A DNA stretch of 64,000 nucleotides from Pseudoscleropodium purum (GCA_963969395.1 OZ017797.1:18662001-18726000), one strand, 5' to 3'. Shown: positions 46,967-58,559, counted from the stretch's first letter. Numbers and translations are program-made. The notes: generated from the letters alone by a model not told the origin.

Positions 46967-49900
46967 ATGGAGCATCGACCACCCATGGATTACACTCGCC
47001 CAAACGACTTTCGTTCACGGGCGCTCTTCCCTGCACTACCAGTTTCCGTCTCCCTCGCCAACTGCGACATGGAAGCCTTAGTCCAACCTTCCCCTTCCCA
47101 AGTCGAAGCTTACGAGCTTTACCTCCACCTCCCCGAACTCACAAATCTCTGGCAAACAAGGGTTACAACCTGGCGCAACGAACCCATCGTCAAGCCTGCG
47201 CTTCACAGCCTGGAGCTTCTGTTTCGCTTGATCTCAGGCGTTTTCTGCGACACTCGCCCTTACATGGACAGGGAAGAATGGGTGCGTCGTCTGGAGAGTC
47301 TCGCAAGCTCACAGCTGGAGATTCTTTCGTGTGTTGTGGAAGGAGACGAGGAGGCCCCGACGGCGACAGCGACGGCGCACAGTTACGTGGTGTGGCATAA
47401 GTCGGGGGAGAAGGCGGTGGTGAGCAGGTTGAGTAAGGAGAGCTTGTTGCCGAGACTGGCGTCGTGGCGGACGGCCCAGGCGGTGAGTGGGAGGCTGCAG
47501 TTTGCCATTGAAGGGAAGATGGCCAGGGCGCCGTTTACGTTGGGACTGGGGGAACCGAACTTGGCAGGGAAGCCCGTGTTGGAGTATGATCTTATTTGCC
47601 AACCTCTTGAGGTACGTATGGGAGGGATGCAACTAGTGCTGCTCTGTCTCTGTCTCTCTCTCCCTCTCTTCCACACTAGAGCTTCCTCCATTTTGCATGG
47701 TTCAATTCTCTCAAGTAATGTTTTGTTGCCTTCCAATGGGTACTCGGAAATTCTGTAGGGACTACGATTTAGTTCGTATTCAAAGTGAAGCAGAGTTCTG
47801 CTTTCGAAGGGCCTGATAGGTAGAGATTACCAAGGTTAGAATGGATAATCGATTCTGCATCTGCTACAGACATCTGGCAGAGGAGGTTCCCGATTACCAC
47901 TGTTCTCCAACGATTTATATGGTGCTTGCTTGTGCTCCTCTTCCTCTGTCTCTTCCATTTCGCTTCCTCCATTCTCTATTCTTCAATCTTCTCAAGTAGA
48001 GGTTTTAGGGCCTTCCAACGGGTAGTTTGAGATTGCAGTATTGTTTAGTGACTAAGGTTTAGTTCGTTTTTAGATATGTATCACAGCTCTGGTTTCTAAG
48101 GAGCTCTTACAGATTTCCAAGGTTAATAGAGAATCCATTCGACATTTGCTAGTGGCATCTTGGAGGGGAGGTTCACGATTACCACTATTCTCCAATGATT
48201 GATGCTTATCAGGTGCAAGACTTGAGAAGTTTCTAGGTTTGATGCAGTCCGCAATTTCTCGGGTAGAATTTACGGTCCTTTAGGTTTCTTAGAAACGAAA
48301 CTTGTCCCTTTGCGACTAAGGCTTAGTTCTTTCTAATTGCAGTGCACGAGTTCAGTAAGTGAGGACCCGTGTGTTTAAACGCTTCCCAGCTGCGTGATGT
48401 GCGAGGTTTATAGTGGCTTCACAATGAATCCATTGAAATTAGACGTGTACCTTGCTTACTCACATCTTTTTCCCTGAAGTCCCTAAGGAACTCTTGTGAT
48501 GGACCAAAATTCTTCTAGAGTGTCACCAGTTGCGTGATTTGCGTGTTTCACAGAGTTCTGGCTATTAGTCTTTAATTTGGGTGATGTTTCTGCAGGTATA
48601 CGCGTGTCGTCAATCGATTCCTGGACACCCGGAGGACCACACGCTCTCCACTGTGCACCAAATGTTTGAGGCGTGGTTGGAGGTGGCGTCGGGCTTGCTT
48701 CGAACAGTGGAGGAGAATGTGAAGATGGGCAACTGCGAAGTGGCGGCCAAGAGCTGCTGGGTGGTGGAGCGTGTCTGGAAGCTCTTGATCTCCACTCTGG
48801 ACTTGTTGCAAATCATGGACCCGGACGATTTCATGCGCTTGAAGGAAGAGCTGGCGATTTCGCAGGACGGGACGGCGGTCAGCACGGAACACATCGGTGG
48901 AGGTAGGGATCCAACTCTTATGCATACCGAATGTTTTATTCATCCCTCAGTGGCTACACTAACAATTGGAAATCCCACTTTCGAAGCTTATGGTTGATTG
49001 CAGTAACTTCCAAAAAGAAGTAACATTTTTTTTCCTATTTCAAAAAGATTAGACATGATATCTTTCTGCTGATGCATTTTGTTGCTTTCGTTTCTGAACG
49101 AATAATCGGCACTCTTAGAGATATGGAAGCAGCCACTTGCAGCGATACGGGTACTTATTGGTTCATGTATGCAGTGCCATGCTCCATTTCAGCTATTCTC
49201 TATCCGTGGAGCTTTTGAAATCATGTTACTGTGTCACTCGGTTTCCGTTCCTGACTAAACAGATGTAGCCCGACTTTCATCTCCTATTAGGAACCTGCAG
49301 ACCTGACCAGTTTCTGACAGGCATGATTATTGGACCCCAAGGTCGCCATATCTGATAGCAATCTGGGTTCATGTTGCTTTATCACTCTTGCTCATGTCTG
49401 ACAAAGCTGATGTAGACCAACTTTCATCTCCTATCTGAAACCTATGAACCTACCCCGTTTCTGATGGGGAAGATCGCCCTACCAGAGCCAGTTCCTGATA
49501 GCAATTCGGGGAGGGTATGCTCTAGGTGCATAATCTTTACGCTGCACGTGAGCCTTGTCACTCGGTTTCCATTTCTGTTGGTCTACATCAGATTAGACTT
49601 CATTCCCGATCCAAAACCCACAGAACTTCCCAGTTTCTGATGGCCATGACTATTGCCCGCCCAGATCTCTGTTACCCAAGTTTCTGCTAGAAATCTTTAC
49701 GGCACGACTGGAGCGTCGTCTCTGATATCAATTTGGGGAGAGTTATTTCTGATATCATAGTGTGGAGTGTTGTCTCTGATATCGATTTGCGGAGTGTTGT
49801 TTGACATAAACTTGTGAAGTGTTGTTTCTGTTTCCATTTGCGGAGTGTTGTTCCTGACATAAACTTGTGGAGTGCTGTTTCTCATATCAATTCGTGAATT

Positions 49901-51326
49901 GTTATTTCTGACTTGAATTTGTAGATCCTTCTTTCTGATCTCCATTTCTGTGCTTTTGTTGTTCTTCCAGGCGCCTACTGCCTCCGCTCCACCCGCCTCC
50001 GCCACGTGACCAAAGCCTGCAAGGAGCTCCGTCACCTGGTCCCCAAGGTCGTCGGCGTCAACCCCGACCCCAAAGGCGGTCCCCGCTTACAAGAAGCCAT
50101 CCTTGACCTCCTCCACACCCACGGCACACGCACCAACACCCACCCTTCGTTCCACCACTCGTCCACCATCCACCTGCTTCAAGCCTTCCAAGCCGTGGAA
50201 GCCGCCGTCCGCCAGTTCTACTTCGCCTACCAACAGCTCGTCATCTCCGTCATGGGCAGCGGAGAGTACAAAGCCACACTGGTAACGAATCCCGACACCA
50301 TGGATCCCGTGTCGGCTGCAGATGCCTTGTCGCAGATTTACTTCGAGCCGCCGTATTTTCCGAGCTTGGACGGGGCGAAGACGTTTCTGGGAAGCTTTTG
50401 GCATCATCATCCGGAGTTGGAGGAAGGGGCGATTATGAGGCGGCTCATGGTGGAGAAGAGGTCGAGAGAAGGAGAAGAACAAGAACAAGAACAAGAACAA
50501 CAAGAAAAGGAGGAAGGAGTCAGTGGTGTGGAGAATTCGAGTGTGGAGAGTAGTGACAGTGGGGATAGTGTGAAGAGTGGAGAAGAAAGTCGAAGTCCGA
50601 ATAAGGTACTTGGGGTGTTCTCTCTCTTGATATTTTTGCTTTTGAGGGTGTTAGAATGGGATTCGTAGTAGGATTATATAGTCTGGGTTTGCCTGAGTAT
50701 GAGTTAGTTTGGATGTGTGACGAGTTTTGGTTCAGTGAATGGTAGTGTCTCGAATGTTGCAAAACAAAGGACTGGGACGTCGTTTGAATGTGGGAGGAGT
50801 TTGGGTTCAGTTTATGATGATGTGGGAAGTGTGCGAGATAGTTCAGAATGTTGTTTTGAAAGGGCGTGTTAAAGAAGCCTGAGTGGAGTTTGCTACTGTC
50901 GGTGATGGTATGGCGGATCCTCCAGAATGTCATTTTTGAGGTCGTATTGAAGTAGTTTATGTTGTTCAATTTATCGTATGTAGTTTAAGATTGCAGCAAA
51001 TTGTTGGTGCTTGCTTTCTGTTGGCTCTGCTTACACATTATCTTGTAGTTTGTAGTCAGTTTGTTTTATGGAGTTTTAGTGTTCGTGGGACTTATTTGGG
51101 TAGTTTAGATGTAGTAGACACGGTAACACTTATTCAGTGTAGTAAACTGTGGAGTTTTAGTGGTGCTTGTGTTTGTTTGATCAGGTTTTGATTTTGCGGT
51201 GTCCTAATTGAAAATTTGTGGGTGACGCAGAAGAGTGCAGGCTCTATAGAAAAGAAGCAGTTTGCAAATGCCGTGCGCGCATATACCAGTAATCACCACA
51301 TGTACCAAGGAGCCATGGGGGCTTGA
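46967..51326 (+). CDS. HSPRO: HSPRO / Hs1pro-1 family protein, four exons
   Basis: Exons: 46,967-47,611, 48,596-48,902, 49,971-50,605 and 51,231-51,326, all with GT...AG introns (donors GTACGT, GTAGGG, GTACTT; acceptors TGCAG, TCCAG, CGCAG) in phases 0, 1 and 0. The product is about 560 residues. Exon 1 matches the Hs1pro-1 N-terminal region (YELYLHLPELTNLW near the start, FTLGLGEPNLAGKPVLEYD at its end). Exons 2-3 match the C-terminal region (HTLSTVHQMFEAWL, KELRHLVPKVVGVNPDPKGG, LQAFQAVEAAVRQFYFAYQQ, FPSLDGAKTFLG). A Glu/Gln-rich then Ser/Asp-rich tail makes it longer than the roughly 430-residue Arabidopsis proteins. The start at 46,967 (TTCATGG) is chosen because homology begins soon after; M at 46,985 is the alternative. 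Family members are stress-induced, bind SnRK1, and support basal resistance; beet Hs1pro-1 was reported in nematode resistance. The fourth exon rests on reading frame and splice signals only. Confidence 0.9.
47625..48200 (+). repeat. Tandem duplication inside HSPRO intron 1
   Basis: Two direct copies offset by about 281 bp (GCTTCCTCCAT at 47,681 and 47,962; CCTTCCAAYGGGTA; GATTACCACTRTTCTCCAAYG) fill most of the 984-bp intron. They are diverged, so the duplication is not recent. Confidence 0.75.
49230..49700 (+). repeat. Three degenerate direct repeats in HSPRO intron 2
   Basis: Copies begin at about 49,230, 49,381 and 49,558 (TCACTCGGTTTCC..., then TTTCATCTCCTAT and CAGTTTCTGA-type blocks). 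The spacing is about 150-180 bp. Confidence 0.65.
49712..49935 (+). repeat. Minisatellite of about 27 bp in HSPRO intron 2
   Basis: About eight copies of a unit like GTTGTTTCTGATATCAATTT plus GTGGA. On the minus strand the same array is open and would give a repeating 9-residue peptide (RNNTPQIDI), frame 49,697-50,035, which I regard as a by-product of the 27-bp period. Confidence 0.8.
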
Positions 51327-51950
51327 ACAGGGTGTCTGGACTCTACCGAAAACGTGAGCGGGTGTTCCTCTCTACAAGGAGGAGGACGATCCTTACCAAG
51401 TTACAAAAATCATACTTACATGGGGTTTGTGATAATAAACCACCCTTGGAAACACACATGTGGATGGTATGTTTTGTTTTCAACCCTCCTTTCCACCAAC
51501 CCTTCCACACAGAGAAAAAAAAGAACCGTCCTTGGGAAAGGGGATTTGTGCGGATGCTGATGATGATGATGCTACAATCTCCACCTTCGGGATGACAGAT
51601 GCCAAATAGGAGTTGACTGACTGAGGATTTTAGAGTGAGTGTAGAGGAAGGAAATGGTCTCGTCTCCGTTTCAAAGAGAGGAGCTGATTTAGCCAGACAG
51701 CCATAGCCTAATTTGTTAGTGAGAGGTAGTGAGAGCTTCAATTGTTAACACCTTTTCTTCTCTTGCGAGGAGGACGACGACGATGACGATGACGAGTGAC
51801 CCGTAGCCATTTATGTATGCTCATTACGGTAGGTGTACATTACATTATTGTGGGGTGTGGACATTTTTGTGTATATTGGTCCCACGTCAAGAGAAATCTT
51901 CGGGCTACGAGATTGTAGCGCGGATTGATCAACCAAACTCTGAAGCCTAG

Positions 51951-52006
51951 TAATATTATTATTATTATTATTATTATTATAAACTATTTTTGTAACTGCG
52001 AATAAA
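51951..52006 (+). terminator. ATT microsatellite and possible polyadenylation signal of HSPRO
   Basis: An ATT trinucleotide tract at about 51,953-51,979 is followed by AATAAA at 52,001-52,006, some 675 bp after the stop codon. It is the first clear AATAAA I see downstream of the gene. Confidence 0.4.
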
Positions 52007-52666
52007 AAAAAGCACCAAGCTTCGCAATGCAGGATGTTTTGAGTGTGTGTTTAGAGTGTGTGTGTGTGCGCGCTTTGAATTGTGAAGGTTCATAGGCTTT
52101 ACAGCTTGCCATTCTCTTGACGTGACTCATGTCTGATGCGTGAACCCCACGGTTTGTTTGCTGCAACACTGACGGTTCCAAAAAGCGTGGAAAAGCGGAG
52201 AAACCGTTGCGAAAATGGGGCAGGTTGCAAAGCTGATGAAGAAAGTGATGTGTACCTTGAAACTACAACAGATCTGTTGTTAAGTAAAATGTTGTTGTGC
52301 TGGGAGGATTGATTGGAACGCTTCTTGTTGTTGAGTGCCATCTGTTTCTTGTTTCGCAGTCAAAGACAGCAACTGAAGGAGCGTTGGTTTGTTTGACTGA
52401 ACAACAGATGAAGAAACAACTTCGTGCTTGCCTGCAGCTCCCTTGGGTGCAGCTCCCTTTTTTTCTTGGGTTCGGCTGACGCTTTGATAGTGTTTCTACG
52501 GGATGCACAGTCATGTTTAGATAAGACTTGGAAACCTTCTCTTCAATGACATCAGATGTGTGCAGATTCAGTTGACTTTACAAGGTAGAGAATGGGGTAT
52601 TGGAAAAAGTATAAGATTAAATATAAGAATGGACAAAAATCATTTTTTTGGGAATGATTTTTAGTG

Positions 52667-52783
52667 TTGCTCACTAAGGTAGGGTGCTCGGAAAAGCACC
52701 CACTAACACAGTGGTACATTTTGCTTTCGTCAATGTACCAATTGTGTACATCTCAAGAGGTGGTCGCTTTTAGTGAGCATTGC
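52667..52783. mobile_element. Hairpin MITE, second copy of the 39.0-kb family
   Basis: The outer ends TTGCTCACTAA and TTAGTGAGCA are inverted; an inner perfect hairpin TGGTACATT/AATGTACCA flanks 52,712-52,740. The right flank 52,790-52,940 is the reverse complement of 38,870-39,010. Confidence 0.5.
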
Positions 52784-53074
52784 ATTTCAATTTCAAAAAT
52801 TTGTAACTAATTCCACAAAGGTCCACAAATTATGAAATGGCTTGGATTGGATGCCAATTCCAATTTTCTTCCTACGAAAATTTACTGAAAATTGTTTCAA
52901 GGAGTTTAGCTTCCCCCTAAATCCAATCACCTCTTAAAAAGGTTGCTTTAAGAGTAGACTACGTCTACCTTAGTAGTATCTGCAAGGATGTTACAAATGA
53001 ATTTGCATATTAATTTTAGACTATATTCTCTTTGTTGAAATCTCTAGTAGTGATGAAATGTGAATGGATTTTAA

Positions 53075-53290
53075 TCCTTAAACAACAAGTTGGTCACTAT
53101 GGAAATCAATTGTTTTGGTACCATGTGAATTATTGGTTAAAAAAATGCAAAAGCACTCATTAGAATTCAAATTATTGTAGATGGTCTTCTTTTTTCCAAA
53201 AAAATTGGAGGATGAAAAGTTGCACTTTTGTCCTACATGGAGAGATTCTTTGTCTTTCATCAGCTAAAAAATGTCCAAGGCCTTTTTGAG
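53075..53290 (+). mobile_element. TTAA-flanked element, copy H-prime
   Basis: It begins TCCTTAAACAACAAG after TTAA (53,071-53,074) and resembles copy H (GGATGAAAAGTTGCACTTTT against GGATGAAAATTTAAACTTTT). It also matches a piece at 13,540-13,640. The right boundary overlaps the left end of copy G. Confidence 0.4.
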
Positions 53291-53908
53291 CTTCTTGGAA
53301 TTTGTTCTAAATTGAAAAAAAAAAAAACTAACATTTTCATAAGTCTTATCAATTTAAAAAAATTGTAATTGTACAAATTCAAACTAGACATATTAGAGAT
53401 AACATGGGAAAAGAAAACACAACAATATCACTTGTAGATTGAAAGATTATAATGTTTGATGAGGAGGGTGTTAAAACTGTGAAAATGATTTGAAGTCTTT
53501 TAATTCTCTTTTCACTTGTCAAATCTAAGAAATTCATCACCCAAAAATACAAGGTAAAATAGCATAATATACATAATCTCAATGAGTTTATGGCTTTTGA
53601 AATTTTATTCTATAATTTTTAAAAGAAATTTCTAATGTAATTTTTTCTCCAAAATATAGTGTATTTGAGAATCATTTCCAAGAGCCCTCAACACTATAAA
53701 ATCAATACATGCAATGGACATCCTTGCACAAAATCTTAAATAGAAATCTTTAATCATTCATGTTTGAAATTGGATTTTTGATGCTAAAAATAGATTTCAA
53801 AAAAGATTTTTTAATAACATAAATTACTAAAAATAATAATTTGGCTAGATTTTATTTAACTTCAAAATATTATTGACACCAAAATTTGGGGCCTTAGGCA
53901 TTTAGGGG
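53263..53908 (+). mobile_element. TTAA-type piggyBac-like element, copy G
   Basis: The right end is GGCATTTAGGGG before TTAA (53,909-53,912). The whole aligns with copy F (ATGTCCAAGG at the left, TACAAATTCAAACTAGA inside). The left terminus is mutated. Confidence 0.6.
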
Positions 53909-54099
53909 TTAAAGGATATATAAAGGACACTATGGACAGGTTTCTCGTCTTTTAAATGACTTCAAGTGGGATTGTAGGATGGAAAGAAACATTTTTTCAT
54001 TCAATTTTTAAACAGAGTTACTTAAATGCATTTTTAGTGAATATTATTGTACATTCCCTCATTATAGTTGTTGACTTTTCTAAAAAAGAAGATGTTTAA

Positions 54100-54324
54100 C
54101 CCTAAAAAGACAAATTTTTTACCATGCATAGAAATTAGCTTTTTGGTATTGCATGAATTATTTGCTTAAAAAATCCAAGAGTAATTAGTGGAAGTCAAAC
54201 TATTGTATAAGACTTCCTTTTTTTATACAAAATTCTAAGGATGAAAATTTAAACTTTTGTCTTACATAGATGAGGATTCTTTGTCATCCATTAGACATTT
54301 AGTGTCCAAAGCATCCTTTTAGGA
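54100..54324 (+). mobile_element. TTAA-flanked piggyBac-like MITE, copy H
   Basis: It starts CCCTAAAAAGAC after TTAA (54,096-54,099) and ends GCATCCTTTTAGGA before TTAA (54,325-54,328). At 225 bp it is the smallest bounded member. Confidence 0.65.
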
Positions 54325-54329
54325 TTAAT

Positions 54330-54868
54330 CCATGGATCACCCTTGTAGTGTATTTTGACCCATTCTTGCATGTTCTTTACTCTTTATGTAAACTCTAGCC
54401 ATAAAAATGATACTTTTTGAATTTGAAATGAACTAATATAATGAACTTTATCAAGTTTAGTTTCTAATCCAATTGGAGTATTTAAAAAATCTTAAAATTC
54501 AATGTGTTATTGCAATTTGAACTTTAGACCTATATATCCATGGTTTATTGAGTTTCTAATTTTAGAATGATATAGCAACTTTATTTTATACCATGATGCT
54601 CTACACTATACTATACCACATCTATGTTTAAAAATGCAGATGTTTTTTTTATCATATTTTGTATTTGATATCAATTTCTTTAATGTCCTTAAAAAATTCA
54701 TGGTATTTTCAAAATTTAATTTTTAGTACTTAGAGATCACATGGGATTTCTTCTTTGAAAAATAATTTAAAAAAATTTCATTTGCATTTAGTTGCAAAAT
54801 GACATCAAACAAAGAAAAGGATATATTATGAAGATTTAACCTGTAGACATAAATCCATCTTTTAGGGA
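54330..54868 (+). mobile_element. TTAA-type piggyBac-like element, copy K
   Basis: The right end reads ATCCATCTTTTAGGGA before TCAG (54,869-54,872). The interior matches copy J. The left end was not resolved. Confidence 0.4.
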
Positions 54869-55019
54869 TCAGTCTTGTGAAGACATTGTGAATCTAAAAG
54901 GTTCAATGGATGACTTCACTATTAATTGTAGAAACAAAGAATGCACCTATTGGTCCAATAATTGAAGTAAATTTTGGCGACTACCTTGGTTAGAGGGGGC
55001 CACATCCTCCTAAAGTTAA

Positions 55020-55830
55020 CCACTAATTAAAGTCCCAAAGACTTTTTTTCATCAATAAACACTCAAAATTGTCATTTTAGTTGAAAGTGCAAAAATGATT
55101 TAAAATGATTTTTTTTCATACCTATCTATAGAAACTTGCACTAGACTAGTATAAAAATTTAAGGAAGAAATTTTAGAAACTTTAATTGCATAGATTGCAA
55201 GAAATTTGGATTTAAAGTACAAAAAACAAGTTCTTTTGCCCATTGTATGTTTAGATTATAAGACTTTGAATCTTCTTAACTTAATCTTTTGCAAAAAAAA
55301 ATTTGAATTTGTAACTTTTTGAATTGATAAATTGCATAGAGAGTTTCAATTTTTTTTAAAACAAAATTTTCATTTTCATTCTTTAAAAAAATTGATAAGT
55401 AGAAGTAGATACAACTTAGAATGAGAATCTAAATCATTAATGGCTCTAAGATGGAATTGAATTATAGCAATTCTAATGGCAAGATTTTTCTAGCAAATAA
55501 AATAAACTTTATGAATTTTTTTTTAAATTATAAAAATTGAGTTCAAAAACAAATCCTATGAGTTATTTCCTCAGAAAAGGTGCAATGATGGTCTACAAAA
55601 GAAGAAGTTCCAAAGTTGTTTCATATTTTTTGGAGCTTTATAAAATTAATTCTAAATTTTTAACATTGAAACACAATGGTCACTAAAAGTGTCCACCTCT
55701 TGAAATGTCCACTATTTGTACATTGTGGAAACAATGTACAAAAAAACGTACAATTCAAGAACATTTCAAAAGATGGCACTTATAATACCCCTCATAGGTG
55801 AAGTCAGTTTCATTAGAGGACTTCTAGGGG
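55020..55830 (+). mobile_element. TTAA-type piggyBac-like element, copy L, with nested MITE
   Basis: It starts CCACTAATTAAAGTCCC after TTAA (55,016-55,019) and probably ends GGACTTCTAGGGG before TCAA (55,831-55,834). The left part matches copy E. The hairpin MITE at 55,679-55,789 lies inside. Confidence 0.45.
55679..55789. mobile_element. Hairpin MITE, third copy of the 39.0-kb family
   Basis: GTCACTAAAAGTGTCCACCT at the left is inverted as ACATTTCAAAAGATGGCACT at the right. The inner arms TTGTACATTGT and ACAATGTACAA are perfect. The left flank (TTTCATATTTTTTGGAGCTT) matches 38,966-38,990. Confidence 0.6.
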
Positions 55831-56270
55831 TCAAAAGAGCCGTTTTAGGCCTATTCCCCCAATCCTATTCCTATTGTTCCTGCTATTAGTTCAATTTTTT
55901 TTTGAAAATGAAAGAATAGTAGAATTTTTTTTAATTAAATTTTTTTTGATGACATAGTAGTCACCATCCCACATCAAGAAGTAGCTACAAGGCTATTCTG
56001 CCGACGCTAGCAGCTTGGGGAACTCACAACCTTCCAAAGTTGCTGAAAATCCTCTGATAGAAGATCTCACTTCTTCAAATTCAGATCTCACTTCTTCAAA
56101 TTCAGATCTCAATTCTTCAAATTTAGTTCAATTATTCCCCCCTCAAAATGGTCAGTAAAAAAGTTCAACAAACTCGATGAATGAACTAGTTCCTGAGTTC
56201 AAAAGCTTAAACTAGAGAAATATTATTCTCTATCATGTTCATAGTCCATACCTTTGAGACACTATAAAAA

Positions 56271-57110
56271 ATCTATGTTTTTTTAGTGTCTGATCTAAAA
56301 GATGTGATGTCCAACCTAAAACACATGATGTTTGATAAAACATCAAGATGTCAAAGGAACAAATGGCTTTTAAATGTAGATTTTCATAAAAATTGTGGAT
56401 AATGGTGGTAGGTTACAGTAAAAAAACAAGTGATACAATCAATGATGGTAATGTTTTATTTTACATGATTGAAGATATATTGATGTTGTCCTGATTGTTT
56501 GAAAAAATAAAGATTGCCACATGAGCGAATAGACCCCTTTTGACAATGTGTAAATCAATGAAAGTTCTTGTAGTTTAGTTGTAAAAATGCTTACCAAAAG
56601 AAAAAAATAATATGGAAAGGGTAGCTACATGGTAGGCTTAGCAAAAAAAAAGACATATCGCCTAATGTGTCAATTAAGTGATGTGGCATCTAGCAAGGCC
56701 AATGTGGCATATCTTGTTAGCACATTGTGTTCTTGCCACAAATATTGAATGATATTTTTAGAGATGTCAACATTGATGTCGGGACATTTTTTTAGACATC
56801 ATTTGATAAAATACTGTCTTTAAATTCAAGGTAATATTATCTTCTGACGCAAGATGTCTAGTGTACATTCCATAGCCTTGAATAGATTGATACAAGAAAG
56901 TCTTTAATTGTGCAATTTATACGTGAAAGAGAAAATGATGTACACTATTTAAGTAAACATCCCAACACATGGCAATGAAGGTGCACACATGTCATACACA
57001 ACATGCAAAACCAATACCTTTGTCCCCTGGTAAATGTTTAAGAAAATGTGCTACTATTTTGAAGAACATTGAGGTAGACGCCAACTCTATACTTTTGATG
57101 TTTTACTTAA
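56271..57110. mobile_element. CACTA-like element or remnant, second copy
   Basis: CACTATAAAAAATC at 56,271 is followed by many GATGTC, ACATC and TGATGT motifs, as at 27.3-28.6 kb. The right terminus was not found. Confidence 0.4.
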
Positions 57111-58440
57111 GGTCTACTACCAATGTTACACTAGAATAGGGGACATTTTCACATTGTGCTTTAGTGCACAATGGCTGTAATCATGTTGCACATAACTTCA
57201 CTAGTATAAATAGCTTTGTGTGAATGTTGAAACATCCCTTATGGTAATATAATAAAGAAAGGCAAATTGTCTATGACATCACCATGCAACTTCAATGTTT
57301 CTAAGGACAATAAAAATGAACAATTCCATTGACATTTAATCTACTTGAAGACACCGATTTTCTCTATAATACATTTTTATGTATGCCATACACAACAAGA
57401 ATGGACAAAATTCAAAGGAGATGTTAGAAAATGTCAAAGAAAATTTCACTTCCAATCCTTCTTTGAAATTTGTCCATAACTTTTGATTTGAGGCTCACAA
57501 TCTCAGATGGATTTTTGGAAATGAAATTTAGCTTGATTTCCAAACTTTTCTTAGTTTAAAGTTTTCTAAAAAAAGTATTCTACTATACCTAAATGTGGTC
57601 TGAAATTCTTTTTGTAACACACTCCATGTACTTTGATTTTACTAAATGAATTTAAAGGGTAGAAATTGTATCAATTTTTCACCCAATTGCACTATATGTG
57701 AATTGTATTTAGCCATTTGGACTCATATCTAAAGCTCATATCACCTTTGAATTGGATAAGTACTAGGTTGTAATCACTTAAACTATTTTTGTCGTAGCCA
57801 TACATTTTGAGCATAACCTTGATGAAGTAAGGATATATGTATACATACTTAGAGATTGTTTTTAAGGTAGGATGAGCTATCGTCGTACTATACACTCTAC
57901 CGTAAATTCTAAAACCAATCTATTTGTTGGCACATTGTAGAAGATTTTGGGACCCTAAACCACTACATTTGTAAATATATAAGTTAGTTTTAGCCACAAC
58001 TTGTGTTGTTTTCAATTTGTGGTTTATTCTCATATTGTACATGTATGATTCATTTGTATAACTCGTTTGTATGAATTGTTTGATATACAATGTCAATATA
58101 TGTATGGTTTGTGTGGATTGTGTTTGATAGTAGTTAGAGTGTACATGTTATATTAATCAACTGTAAAACTATGTAGAAATTTTTGAATTACAATAGGGAC
58201 ATATCTACTATAGGGTGAAGAAAAATGGACGAAAAGTAGGAGTAGAAAAAAAATAATAGGAATATATCTATTGTGAAATAATAGCTAAATATTCCCTAAA
58301 ATTAAAAAAAAATTGAGAAATATATATATATATATATGGATTACAAGGTATAGTGAAGTACCCAAGAACAACTACTGAGCACACTTTTTGGGAATATTTT
58401 CTTTTTTCCCTTCTAAAGTAAACTAGACCATGACAATCCA
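57111..58440. other. Intergenic DNA, nothing recognised
   Basis: AT-rich, with a TA microsatellite at about 58,320-58,338. No gene supported. Confidence 0.4.
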
Positions 58441-58443
58441 AAT

Positions 58444-58549
58444 GCTAGCCAACCCATCACTCGCAAAAAAAATTCTGGTGCTACACATTTCAAGAACTAA
58501 AATGTGTACGACTAAGCTTAGTACAATTTTGCCTGTGATGGGCTGGCTC
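58444..58549. repeat. Hairpin of about 105 bp
   Basis: Outer arms GCTAGCCAACCCATCAC (58,444-58,460) and GTGATGGGCTGGCTC (58,535-58,549) pair with few mismatches. An inner stem ACACATTT/AAATGTGT closes the loop CAAGAACTA. It could be a MITE or a small-RNA precursor. It is absent from the matching place at 31.4 kb. Confidence 0.5.
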
Positions 58550-58559
58550 CCATTTGGGC

